64,000 nucleotides of DNA from Rhizobium sp. P38BS-XIX. GTDB taxonomy: Bacteria; Pseudomonadota; Alphaproteobacteria; Rhizobiales; Rhizobiaceae. Below the pieces are notes generated by a model, which saw only the letters and a list, made by a program, of their open reading frames with translations, did not search any database and was not told the origin of the DNA. Shown here in pieces: positions 29,170 to 39,500 of the stretch; position 1 is the first letter of the stretch; every line of letters starts with the position of its first letter. The position numbers and the translations under genes were made by a program. The stretch covers positions 62,001 to 126,000 of the forward strand of contig NZ_JABAIJ010000001.1 of the NCBI RefSeq assembly GCF_012641435.1, read 5' to 3'.

Positions 29170-29838
29170 ATGGCCAAGGAGCGTGACGACACTATTGCCA
29201 GCCGGATCAGCCGGGTTCTTGCCGACCGCATCATCCGCGGTGAGCTCGCGCCCGATGCGCGGCTGCGGCAGGATCACATCGCCGAGGAGTTCGGCACCAG
29301 CCATGTGCCGGTGCGCGAGGCGTTCCGGCGGTTGGAAGCTCAGGGTCTCGCTGTCAATCTGCCCCGCCAGGGCGTCCGCGTCGCATCCTTCGATTTGAAG
29401 GAGGTTCGCGAGGTGGCCGAGATGCGCGCCGCGCTCGAGGGGCTTGCCCTGAAGCATGCGGCACAGCACCTGACGCCCGCCATCCTTGATGAGGCTGAAG
29501 AGGCGACGCGCCAAGGTGACGCGGCAGCCGATGTTTATGCTTGGGAAGAGGCCAATCGCCGCTTCCATCGTCTTATTCTGGCGCCCTGCGGTATGACGCG
29601 TCTGCTGGCTGCCATCGATGACCTGCATGCCGCCAGCGCCCGGTTTCTTTTCTCGGCATGGCAGTCCGGTTGGGAAAAGCGCACCGACCATGATCATCGC
29701 GCCATTCTGGCTGCGCTTCGCCAAGGCCGTGCCGAAGAAGCGGCCGCGATCCTGCAGAAGCACGTCCAATGGATCGGTCGCTCTCCCGTGCGGACATCAT
29801 CGGGCTCGACCCGCGAAGCTTTCGCGATCGTCGGCTGA
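29170..29838 (+). CDS. GntR family regulator, FCD (FadR-like) type
   Basis: This 222-aa protein has an N-terminal winged helix (RQDHIAEEFGTSHVPVREAF, residues about 37-56) and a C-terminal all-helical FCD ligand domain with EMRAALEGLALKHA, FHRLIL and HDHRAILAALRQG, which supplies the metal-binding histidines. FCD regulators usually sense organic acids. It is divergent from the HAD gene across 234 bases, which may contain its operator. No clear palindrome was found by eye. Confidence 0.9.
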   Translation: MAKERDDTIASRISRVLADRIIRGELAPDARLRQDHIAEEFGTSHVPVREAFRRLEAQGLAVNLPRQGVRVASFDLKEVREVAEMRAALEGLALKHAAQHLTPAILDEAEEATRQGDAAADVYAWEEANRRFHRLILAPCGMTRLLAAIDDLHAASARFLFSAWQSGWEKRTDHDHRAILAALRQGRAEEAAAILQKHVQWIGRSPVRTSSGSTREAFAIVG

Positions 29839-29885
29839 CCTCTTAAATTTGCGGTGACATCGATCTGCGCCTTGACGTTGGCGCC

Positions 29886-30584
29886 TTAGACCGTGTCCGC
29901 CATCTCTAGCGGAAAGAGCGCCAGAAACCGGCGCTCGCCTTCAGGTGTGAAGAAGATCGAGCGGCTGTTTTCGGTTCGCCGCGCCCAGCCTTTCTCCAGG
30001 AAGTTCGAAAGCAACGCCTTGCCGAGACTGCCGGCCAGATGGGCGCGTCTCTCGCTCCAGTCCAGGCATGAGCGGCACAAAGGACGTCGATTCGAGCGTA
30101 ATCCGGAAACATCGATGCCGATCGCGGCGAGATGTGTTTCGCCTTGTGCCGTCAGGCTAAGACCCTCGCCCAGAGCAGAGATCGAGCCCGATTCGATCAG
30201 GCTGTCGAGCATGCGTACGCCGAAATCGCCGGCGAGATGATCGTAGCAGATGCGCGCCTTGCGCAGCGCGGGCTCTTTCGGTCCGGGGCGATACCGTAGA
30301 TGGCCTCGGCTGGCGGCAAAGCCCATGATGCCTTCCAGCAATTTGCCGACGCCGTCATCCGCCAGCGTGAAATAGCGATGTCGTCCTTGTTTGCGCTGCG
30401 CAAGCAGGCCGCCCGCTTCCAGCTTGGCCAGATGCGCGCTGGCAGTCTGCAACGTCACGCCTGCCGCTGTCGCAAGTTCCGTCGCCGTCAACGCGCGGCC
30501 GCCCATGAGCGCCGTCAGTATATTGGCGCGAGCGGGATCGCCGATCAGCGAGCCGATCTGTGCTATGTCCGGACCTTCCTTCAT
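29886..30584 (-). CDS. ArsR-type winged-helix regulator
   Basis: This 232-aa protein begins with an ArsR-type HTH (LIGDPARANILTALM, ELATAAGVTLQTASAHLAKL) and a beta wing (QRKQGRHRYFTL). A long C-terminal region includes CRSCLDWSERRAHLAGSLG, whose two cysteines could matter. ATG 30584 begins MKEGPDIAQ. The frame is open to 30965 but that part overlaps the divergent gene. It is divergent, with 72 bases between starts, from the NIPSNAP/monooxygenase pair, its most likely target. Confidence 0.88.
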   Translation of the reverse strand: MKEGPDIAQIGSLIGDPARANILTALMGGRALTATELATAAGVTLQTASAHLAKLEAGGLLAQRKQGRHRYFTLADDGVGKLLEGIMGFAASRGHLRYRPGPKEPALRKARICYDHLAGDFGVRMLDSLIESGSISALGEGLSLTAQGETHLAAIGIDVSGLRSNRRPLCRSCLDWSERRAHLAGSLGKALLSNFLEKGWARRTENSRSIFFTPEGERRFLALFPLEMADTV

Positions 30585-30656
30585 ACTTCGATCGTAACCG
30601 AACCATCTCCGTTCTGCAATGTGCGAAAACGGCAGCATCAGCAAAGGAGAAAGCTC

Positions 30657-30986
30657 ATGATCACCTGTCTCATCCGCTACCAGATCGACCCGTTCAAGCA
30701 GGAGGCTTTTGCACAATACGGCAACGCATGGGGCCAGATCATCCCGCGCAATGGTGCGGATCTCATCGGCTATTTCGCCCCGCATGAGGGGTCGCTGACG
30801 ACGGCCTACGGCATTTATAACATCGAAAATCTGGCCGCCTACGAGGCCTATCGCAAGAGCCTCGCTGCGGATCCGCTGGCGCAGGCCAATCACGATTTCT
30901 CCCGCCGCGAACGTTTCATCTTGCAGGAGGATCGCATTTTTCTGAAAAATGTATCCCTGCCACATGCTTCGAGGACATCGCCATGA
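30657..30986 (+). CDS. NIPSNAP family protein
   Basis: This 109-aa ferredoxin-like small protein has the NIPSNAP pattern: MITCLIRYQIDPFKQEAF, then IPRNGADLIGYFAPHEGS and IENLAAYEAYRKSLAADP. ATG 30657 is preceded by AAAGGAGA. Its stop overlaps the next gene by four bases (ATGA). The family often sits with monooxygenase-like ABM proteins; the activity is unknown. Confidence 0.9.
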   Translation: MITCLIRYQIDPFKQEAFAQYGNAWGQIIPRNGADLIGYFAPHEGSLTTAYGIYNIENLAAYEAYRKSLAADPLAQANHDFSRRERFILQEDRIFLKNVSLPHASRTSP

Positions 30987-31330
30987 TCGCAGTTATTTTC
31001 GAAGTCATCCCTCATCCCAGCGAACATCAGCATTATCTCGACATTGCCGGACGGCTGCGTGCCGAACTCGAAACGATCGACGGCTTCCTGTCCATCGAGC
31101 GTTTCGAAAGCCTGACACAGCCGGGCAAGATCCTGTCGCTGTCCTTCTGGCGTGACGAGGCTGCGGTTCTTGAATGGCGTAACCGCGAAGCTCACCGCGC
31201 CGCGCAGAAAGCGGGGCGCAAGACGGTCTTTGCAGACTATCGCCTGCGCGTCGCTCAGGTGCTTCGTGATTACGGCATGACGGAGCGCGCCGAAGCGCCT
31301 GACGACAGCCACGCCGTGCACGACCTCTAG
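30983..31330 (+). CDS. Antibiotic biosynthesis monooxygenase (ABM) domain protein
   Basis: This 115-aa dimeric alpha/beta-barrel protein begins MIAVIFEVIPHPSEHQHYL and includes the ABM core FLSIERFESLTQPGKILSL and SFWRDEAAVLEWRNREAH. ABM proteins act on quinones, haem or unknown small molecules. It is translationally coupled to the NIPSNAP gene and likely controlled by the divergent ArsR protein. Confidence 0.9.
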   Translation: MIAVIFEVIPHPSEHQHYLDIAGRLRAELETIDGFLSIERFESLTQPGKILSLSFWRDEAAVLEWRNREAHRAAQKAGRKTVFADYRLRVAQVLRDYGMTERAEAPDDSHAVHDL

Positions 31331-31415
31331 CGCTTTCAACGCGATAGCGCTGCTCGACGAGGCCTGCATTCCCGGAAACTTGCGCGGGAAATTGGAAAAT
31401 GTGACGCCGCTTTAG

Positions 31416-32618
<1,203 letters not shown>

Positions 32619-32631
32619 TCTCAACAGCTAA

Positions 32632-32677
32632 AGCAATTCGAGGAAAAGTGTGTAGCGGTTTTCCGTCTGGAATTGCT
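32632..32677. repeat. Dispersed palindromic repeat
   Basis: The element starts AGCAATTCGAGGAAAAGTGT, has a core GTAGCGGTTTTCC and ends GGAATTGCT. It is close to the reverse complement of the copy at 47347-47390. It is intergenic, just after ccrM. Confidence 0.75.
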
Positions 32678-32782
32678 GAAAGCAACGGGCCTGCTCCAAG
32701 CCGCCTTACGGCTATCGCAGGCTGGTCGGATCGACATATTCGTCTTCTTCCGTCGTGTACCTCCAGTTGGGAAGAAGGCGAG

Positions 32783-32829
32783 ACACCCAGGGCCTTACCG
32801 AACATAAAGTACGGTAAGGCCCTGGGTGT
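32783..32829. terminator. Perfect 18-bp hairpin between converging genes
   Basis: ACACCCAGGGCCTTACCG and CGGTAAGGCCCTGGGTGT are perfect complements around an 11-base loop, followed by TTTTC on the plus strand. It lies between ccrM (plus) and the NTF2-like gene (minus) and should stop transcription in both directions. An 18-bp perfect stem is longer than most terminators in this window. Confidence 0.82.
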
Positions 32830-32844
32830 TTTCAGTTTCGACTA

Positions 32845-33210
32845 TCAGAACTCCTGATAATCCGTGACGTCGACGCGCACCACGCGACCGTCTTCGTTAA
32901 ACGTAATCGTTTCTTCGCCCTCGCGGATCAGCGGTTGGCCCGTCTTGCTGTTGGTGGCGCGAACCGACCAGACGGCACGGCCAGACAGCGGCGTCAGCGT
33001 CTCCACGAGGGAGTTCGACGCTGTCTGATCGGGATACTTGTCGAAGTAGCCGCGGAAAGCCTCCATGATCGCATCGCGGCCAGCGAGGTCGCCGACACCA
33101 TTGGAAACATAGGTGGCGTTCTCGGCGAAGAAATTCTCGATCTCTTCATAGTTGATACGATTGATGGCGTCGTGAAACAGCTCGATACGTTCTGCGGGAT
33201 CGAAAATCAT
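32845..33210 (-). CDS. NTF2-like (SnoaL-type) small protein
   Basis: This 121-aa alpha+beta-barrel protein has the NTF2-like pattern: ERIELFHDAINRINYEEIENFF, ENATYVSNGVGDLAGRDAI and a C-terminal TITFNEDGRVVRVDVTDY. Such folds serve as isomerases, hydratases or scaffolds, and no catalytic set is diagnostic here. Its neighbour downstream of the start (minus strand) is a HAD phosphatase only five bases away, implying an operon. Confidence 0.85.
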   Translation of the reverse strand: MIFDPAERIELFHDAINRINYEEIENFFAENATYVSNGVGDLAGRDAIMEAFRGYFDKYPDQTASNSLVETLTPLSGRAVWSVRATNSKTGQPLIREGEETITFNEDGRVVRVDVTDYQEF

Positions 33211-33214
33211 CGGT

Positions 33215-33829
33215 TCAAACCTTTATGCCGTGGGCGGCGAGATCGCTGCGCAGCTTCTCGGCGCCGGTGAAGTGAACTGCATGCCAGCCGGCGGCCCGTG
33301 CGCCTTCGACGTTCGGATAGGAATCGTCGATGAAAATGGTCGAGGCCGGATCGAGGTCGAAGCTCTTGGCATGTGTTTCATAGATGGCGACATCCGGCTT
33401 GATCAGCCCGATATCGCCGGAAACCGTCACGCCGCGCGGCTTCTTGAGGAAGGGATAGCGAACCTGCGCCTCGCGGAACGTATCGGAGGCAAAGTTGGTC
33501 AGCATGGTGACGTCGCGACCTTCGTCGATCAGCCGTTCCAGAATGGCAACGCTGTCTTCATAGGCATGCGGCACCATCTCATGCCAGTATTTGCGGAAAC
33601 CGCGGATCTGTTCTTCACGCTCCGGATGGTCGGCGAGCAGCAGCGCTTCGGCATCGCTCCAGGTGCGGCCGCGATCTTGCTCCAGGTTCCATTCATGAGT
33701 GCAGACATTGGCGAAGAACCATTGGCGCTCGGCATCGTCCGGAATGATGCGGCTGTAAGGAAGGTTCGGATCGTAGTGAATGAGCACCTTGCCGATATCG
33801 AAGACGATATGCCGTATTTCCGTCGTCAT
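33215..33829 (-). CDS. HAD-IA family hydrolase (YihX-like)
   Basis: This 204-aa protein opens with HIVFDIGKVLIHYDP. Motif I is therefore D-x-G rather than D-x-D, as in YihX-type sugar-phosphatase relatives. It continues with TMLTNFASDTF, a lysine in DIGLIKPDVAIYE, and FIDDSYPNVEGARAAGWHAV. ATG 33829 is the conserved start. The gene ends five bases before the NTF2-like gene and follows mutY on the same strand after a 22-base gap. Confidence 0.9.
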   Translation of the reverse strand: MTTEIRHIVFDIGKVLIHYDPNLPYSRIIPDDAERQWFFANVCTHEWNLEQDRGRTWSDAEALLLADHPEREEQIRGFRKYWHEMVPHAYEDSVAILERLIDEGRDVTMLTNFASDTFREAQVRYPFLKKPRGVTVSGDIGLIKPDVAIYETHAKSFDLDPASTIFIDDSYPNVEGARAAGWHAVHFTGAEKLRSDLAAHGIKV

Positions 33830-33851
33830 GGATGAATTCCTGATTGTAGAT

Positions 33852-34937
33852 CTAAACGTGTTTTGCGAACGCATTCGGAATAGCCTGAGCGATCGCTTTT
33901 TTCATGACTGTTGGCAGTGCCTGCTCTTCAAGATTTGTAACCGGCGCCCACCATCCGTCAGGGTTGTCTTTCTCGGAAACTGACTTGGCACGCCAGATCG
34001 ACAGCCGCAGTTCGAAATGCGTGAAGACATGCGTCACGGTGCCGGCCGGCTGCCAGTCGGCCGGGAAGGGGGCCGCCTCGATGCCAGTTTCGCCGTCGAC
34101 ACGTGCCGTCCAGCCTGTGGTCGGAACCTCGGTCATCCCACCCAGCAGGCCGCTTTCGATGCGCCGCCGCAGGAAGATCTCGCCCTCGTCGTTGACGGCG
34201 ATGAACGCCGCCCCATGCCGCACCGGCTTTTCCTTCTTGGCTGCCTTTACCGGAAAGCGCTCGGGATCATGCTCGGCCAGCGCCTCACAGGCGCCGTTAA
34301 AGGGACAGAGCGAACAGACGGGACGCCTCGGCGTACAGATCGTCGCCCCGAGATCCATCATCGCCTGTGCGAAATCGCCGGGACGGTCGGCCGGCGTCAG
34401 CAGGGCGACCTTCTGCTTCATCCGCGGCTTTGCGCCGGGCAGCGGCGTGGAAATCGCATAGAGCCGCGAAATGACGCGCTCGACATTGCCGTCCATCACG
34501 GCGGCCTGGCGATTGAACGCAATGGCGGCAACGGCGGCAGACGTGTAGTCGCCGATGCCGGGGAGCGCGCGCAAGCCTTCCTCGGTATTGGGAAAACGAC
34601 CGGCATGATCCGTAGCAACAGCCTCGGCGCATTTCTTCAGGTTTCGGGCACGGGCGTAATAGCCGAGCCCGGCCCAGGCCGCCATGACGTCGTCATTCGT
34701 GGCGGCGGCAAGATCGTTGACCGTCGGCCAACGCTCCAGAAACTTTGCGAAATAGGATTTGACCGCCGGCACCGTCGTCTGCTGCAGCATCACTTCCGAC
34801 AGCCAGATGCGGTAAGGATCAGGCGTGATGCCGCGTGCCGCCATGGGCGGCGAGACGCGCCAGGGCAGATCGCGATGGTGTTTGTCGTACCAGGCAAGCA
34901 GCGATGCGGCCGTTGGTGATTCTAAAGTCGTGGTCAT
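33852..34937 (-). CDS. mutY: Adenine DNA glycosylase
   Basis: This 361-aa MutY removes adenine paired with 8-oxoguanine. It has the helix-hairpin-helix LPGIGDYTSAAVAAI, catalytic aspartate in AVMDGNVERV, and the iron-sulfur ligands in ICTPRRPVCSLCPFNGAC (C-x6-C-x2-C-x5-C). A Nudix-like C-terminal domain (RHGAAFIAVNDEGEIFLRRR) recognises 8-oxoG. It starts at ATG 34937 and is divergent from the DUF721 gene, as is common in rhizobia. Confidence 0.96.
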   Translation of the reverse strand: MTTTLESPTAASLLAWYDKHHRDLPWRVSPPMAARGITPDPYRIWLSEVMLQQTTVPAVKSYFAKFLERWPTVNDLAAATNDDVMAAWAGLGYYARARNLKKCAEAVATDHAGRFPNTEEGLRALPGIGDYTSAAVAAIAFNRQAAVMDGNVERVISRLYAISTPLPGAKPRMKQKVALLTPADRPGDFAQAMMDLGATICTPRRPVCSLCPFNGACEALAEHDPERFPVKAAKKEKPVRHGAAFIAVNDEGEIFLRRRIESGLLGGMTEVPTTGWTARVDGETGIEAAPFPADWQPAGTVTHVFTHFELRLSIWRAKSVSEKDNPDGWWAPVTNLEEQALPTVMKKAIAQAIPNAFAKHV

Positions 34938-35035
34938 GATTTGCCGCGTTGAGGGGAAGTGCTCTATACTTGGCCAAGCTGCGTCGGGCGATCAAGCTCC
35001 CGAATGGACAAGAATGCACCGGAAACCCGATTGAG

Positions 35036-35530
35036 ATGAGTTATCCCCGAAAAGGCGAGAAGCAGATTTCCGAGCTGACCAACGGCATCGTCGATCCCGT
35101 GCTGGCGAAGCGCGCCGGGATCAATACGGCCTTGCTGGGCTCCTGGGACGAAATCGCCGGCGATGATTTTGCCGAATGCACGCGCCCGGAAAAGATCGCC
35201 TGGGCGAAACGCGGTGGCTACGGAGACGATCGCGGCTATCAGCCCGGCGTGCTCACCATCGCCTGCGAAGGCGCGAGGGCTCTCTTCCTCACTCATGCTC
35301 AGGGTGAGTTGATCCAGCGCATCAACGGCTTTTTCGGATTTCATGCCGTCAGTCAGATTCGCATCGTCCAGAAGCCGATATCGGCCGCATCGAAACGTTC
35401 CCGCACCCCGCCGCCCTTGAAGGGCGAGGCAGCGCGCAAGCTGGCTGATATGATGGATGGCATCGAAGACGAGAAGATCAGGGCAGCCGTTCAGCGTTTG
35501 GGCACGGCTATGGTCTGGAAGCGGCGATAG
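35036..35530 (+). CDS. DUF721 (DciA-related) family protein
   Basis: This 164-aa protein has the DUF721 core: DPVLAKRAGINTALLGSWDEI, then QPGVLTIACEGARALFLTH and LIQRINGFFGFHAVSQIRI. DciA-type members load replicative helicase; in this clade the role is inferred. ATG 35036 begins MSYPRKGEKQ; a frame opening at 34949 overlaps the divergent mutY promoter region and is not favoured. It forms a conserved group with mutY and the DsbA-like gene. Confidence 0.88.
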   Translation: MSYPRKGEKQISELTNGIVDPVLAKRAGINTALLGSWDEIAGDDFAECTRPEKIAWAKRGGYGDDRGYQPGVLTIACEGARALFLTHAQGELIQRINGFFGFHAVSQIRIVQKPISAASKRSRTPPPLKGEAARKLADMMDGIEDEKIRAAVQRLGTAMVWKRR

Positions 35531-35698
35531 GAGCAGGCCAAACCGCCGGTTTTGTCGATTGTGGATAGAATTTAAGTTGTTTGTCTTTGCCAGGTCACAA
35601 TTCTTTGAAGAAAGTTGCCCAAGCGTGCCTTGTTAGCGGCAAGCAGCCGTTATATCGCATGAAACATTCTAAGACCTCTTTCAACGACGGGTGACTCT

Positions 35699-36427
35699 AT
35701 GCCGATGTCCGACATGCTCTTGACCAAACGCCACCTGCTGGGCGGCTCCGCCGTTGCGGCGCTTTCCGTGGCGTTCGCTTCCTTTGCCGACACCGCATCC
35801 GCCGCAAATGCCTCGACGGCATCGGGTGGTCAGGAAACCACCAGCGCCGGTGAGGACACCCCTCCGTCTGCCGACGGCGACGTTAACATGAGCGACGTGC
35901 TGAAGCCCGGCCCATTGCCGGAAATCGCTTTCGGCAAGGAAGATGCGCCGGTCAAGATCGTCGAATACATGTCGCTGACCTGCCCGCACTGCGCGCATTT
36001 CGCCGTCACCACCTTCGACACGATCAAGCAGAAGTATGTCGACACCGGCAAGGTTCGCTTCATCATTCGCGAATTCCCGTTCGATCCGCGCGCCGCTGCC
36101 GCCTTCATGCTGGCCCGCTGCGCCCCGCAGGAACAGTACATGCCGATGGTCGAAATGCTCTTCAAGCAGCAGATCGCCTGGGCATCTCCTGATGTCGACG
36201 GCCGCGCCGCACTGCTCCAGATGTCGAAACTCGCTGGTTTTACTGAGGATAGCTTTACGAAGTGCTTGACGAACCAGAAGCTTCTGGATGATGTCAATTC
36301 CGTAAGGGAACGTGCAGCCAAGGATTTCGGTGTCAATGCGACGCCGACCTTCCTGATCAATGGCAAGCGCTACGCAGGGGACATGTCTGTTGGTGCCATG
36401 TCGAAGCTTATCGACGGCCTGCTCTGA
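35699..36427 (+). CDS. DsbA-family thiol:disulfide protein
   Basis: This 242-aa exported protein has a signal region (KRHLLGGSAVAALSVAFA) ending near DTASAANA, a low-complexity linker, and a DsbA-like thioredoxin domain with the redox motif SLTCPHCAHF near residue 95. The cis-proline is in VNATPTFLINGKRY near residue 222. It likely oxidises or folds envelope proteins. ATG 35699 is used. A stable hairpin follows before smc. Confidence 0.93.
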   Translation: MPMSDMLLTKRHLLGGSAVAALSVAFASFADTASAANASTASGGQETTSAGEDTPPSADGDVNMSDVLKPGPLPEIAFGKEDAPVKIVEYMSLTCPHCAHFAVTTFDTIKQKYVDTGKVRFIIREFPFDPRAAAAFMLARCAPQEQYMPMVEMLFKQQIAWASPDVDGRAALLQMSKLAGFTEDSFTKCLTNQKLLDDVNSVRERAAKDFGVNATPTFLINGKRYAGDMSVGAMSKLIDGLL

Positions 36428-36442
36428 TCCGCGCCTTTTTCA

Positions 36443-36478
36443 ACCACAGGCGGGCGGCCGCAGCCGTGCGCCTGTGGT
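36443..36478. other. Hairpin between the DsbA-like gene and smc
   Basis: ACCACAGGCG (36443-36452) and CGCCTGTGGT (36469-36478) are perfect 10-bp complements, with a G+C-rich interior that can extend the structure. There is no long T-run after it. It may act as a weak terminator of the DsbA-like gene. Confidence 0.55.
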
Positions 36479-36580
36479 GATCCCATTAGATGACGTGCAA
36501 GCTATGGCCACCGGCCGGGTACTCCCGACGGTGGCTTTGCGCGTTGCCTTCCCCTCCCGATGGAGAAGGGGGGATCGCCC

Positions 36581-39500
36581 ATGAAGTTCAACAAGCTTCG
36601 TCTCGTCGGTTTTAAATCCTTCGTGGAGCCCGGGGAGTTCGTCATCGAGCGAGGCCTGACGGGTGTCGTCGGGCCGAACGGCTGCGGCAAGTCCAATCTT
36701 GTCGAAGCCCTTCGCTGGGTAATGGGCGAGAATTCCTACAAGAACATGCGCGCCTCCGGCATGGACGACGTGATCTTTTCTGGATCCGGCAACCGTCCGG
36801 CGCGCAACACCGCCGAAGTCGGCCTTTATCTCGACAATAGCGACCGTACGGCCCCCGCAGCCTTCAATGACAGCGACGAAATTCAGGTGACGCGACGCAT
36901 CGAGCGCGAACAGGGATCGGTCTATCGCATCAACGGCAAGGAGGCGCGCGCCAAGGATGTGCAGCTTCTGTTTGCTGACGCCTCCACTGGGGCGCGTTCG
37001 CCGTCCATGGTCGGGCAGGGACGTATCGGCGAGCTGATCCAGGCCAAGCCCCAGGCGAGACGCCAGCTTCTGGAAGAAGCGGCCGGCATCTCCGGCCTGC
37101 ATTCGCGTCGCCACGAAGCGGAGCTTCGCCTGCGCGCTGCCGAAAGCAATCTCGAGCGCCTGGACGACGTGACCTCGCAGCTCGAGAGCCAGATCGAGAG
37201 CCTGAAGCGTCAGGCGCGTCAGGCCAATCGCTTCAAGATGCTATCCGCCGATATTCGCGCCCGCGAAGCCATGCTGCTGCATATTCGCTGGGTTCAGGCC
37301 AAGGAAGCCGAAGCCGAAGCCGATAGCGCCCTCAATCAGGCAACCGTGCTGGTCGCCGAGAAGGCGCAGATCCAGATGGATGCGGCGAAGGCTCAAGGCA
37401 TCGCCAGCTTCAAGTTGCCGGAACTGCGCGACGATGAGGCAAAGGCTGCGGCTGCACTGCAGCGGCTGCAGTTTGCGCGCAACCAGCTGGAAGAGGATGT
37501 CAACCGCATCCTGCGCCGTCGCGACGAACTGACCCGTCGTCTAGCACAGCTCGGCGAGGACATCAGTCGCGAAGAGCGCCTGGTCGCCGACAATGCCGCC
37601 ATCCTTGCAAGACTGGACGCGGAAGAGGCTGATCTCGCAGAAGTTCTTGCCGATTCCGGCCGCCTTGCCGAGGAGACGCGCGGCGTATTCGAGGAGGCGG
37701 CCGCCAAGCTTGCCGACAGCGAGCGCATCTTCACGGCATTGACGGCCGAGCGGGCCGAGGCTGCGGCCGGCCGCAACCAGTTGGAACGCGCGATCCGCGA
37801 TCTTGCCGACAGAAAGATGCGGCTGGAGCGGCAGGCTGATGAGGCAAACCGCGAGCTGGCCGCCATCGACGAAAAGATGGCCGATCTGCCAGATCCCGGC
37901 GAAAAGCGCGATATGGTCGAAGCAGCGGAAGCCGTCGTTGCCGATGCCGAGGCGGCGATCCAGCTGGTTGAAGCAGCCCTTTCCAAGGCACGCGAGACCG
38001 AGGCCTTTGCGCGAGGCCCCGTCGAGCAGGCGCGCGCCGGGCTGAATGCGCTTGAAACGGAAGCGCGGACCATTTCAAAGATGCTGGCAGCCGTTGATAC
38101 ATCCGGCGCGTTTTCGCCGGTTGCCGAGGAGCTGCGCGTCGATCGCGGCTTCGAAACCGCGCTTGGAGCGGCCCTTGGCGACGACCTGGAATCTCCGCTC
38201 GATCCGAACGCACCGGTCCACTGGTCCGACAATGGCAGCGGGACAGGGGACCCGACGCTGCCGGACGGGGTGCTGCCGCTTATCACGCATGTCGGCGCGC
38301 CGGCTGCGTTGACACGGCGTCTGCGCCAGATCGGTATCGTCGCGGCTGATGATGCCGAGCGGCTGATGTCGAACCTGAAGCCCGGGCAGCGCCTGGTCAC
38401 CAAGGACGGTGCCGTTTTCCGTTGGGATGGCCATGTCACCGGAGCCGATGCCCCGAGCGCGGCTGCGCTGCGCCTGGCCCAGAAGAACCGTCTCTCCGAA
38501 CTAGAGGCTGAGGCCGAGCTGGCGCGTGATGTTCTGATCGAGGCTGAGGAGCGCCTGTCGGCCGCTGCCGAGGGCATCAGGGCTGAAGAAGGACGCCTCG
38601 GCAATGCGCGCGACAGCAGCCGTATCGCCGCCCGTCAGCTCGCCGAAGCGCGTGAAAATCTCGCCGCAGCCGAGCGTGCCTCGGGCGATCTCATCCGTCG
38701 CCGTGACGCGATAGCCGAATCGGTCAGCCTGTTGCAGCAACAGCTGGAAGATGTCGCGATGCAGGACGAGAATGCCCGCATCGAGCTTGAGGACGCGCCG
38801 GATCTTGCCGGTATCGACCTGAAACTGCAGGCCCAACAGGTCGAGGTCGCGACCGATCGAGGCGCGCTTGCCGAGGCTCGTGCCCGTCATGAAGGCCTGA
38901 ACCGCGAAAATGAAGCACGCCAGCGCCGCATTCTGGCAATCCGCCAGGAGCGTGACACCTGGCGTCAGCGCGCGGCCAGTGCCGAGGAACACATTCAGAC
39001 ACTCCGCGACCGTGAGGAAGAGGCGCGCGACGAAGCGGCCGAACTGGATCTCGCACCGGATGAGTTCGACGACAAGCGCCGTGCCTTAATGAACGAGCTG
39101 CAGAAGGCCGAGGAAGCGCGCCGCGTGGCTGCCGATCGCCTTGCCGAAGCAGAAATCGTGCAACGCGAGGCCGATCGGGCGGCGGCGACGGCCCTGTCGG
39201 AACTTGCCGAAAGCCGCGAAAAGCGGGGCCGCGTCGAAGAAAGGCTCGTATCGGCTCGAGAACGGCGGCAGGAAGCCGAGTTGCGCATCCGCCAGACGCT
39301 GAACGTCGAGCCGCATGAAGCCATGCGCCTGACCGGCCTGTCCGGCTCGCAGAACATCCCGGATTTGCGTGAAGTCGAGCGGGAGCTGGAGCGGCTGAAG
39401 ATCGAGCGCGAGCGTCTTGGCGCCGTCAACCTGCGTGCCGAAGAGGAAAGCCGCGAGCTGACCGAGCGGCTGCAGGCGCTGATCAAGGAGCGCGATGATG

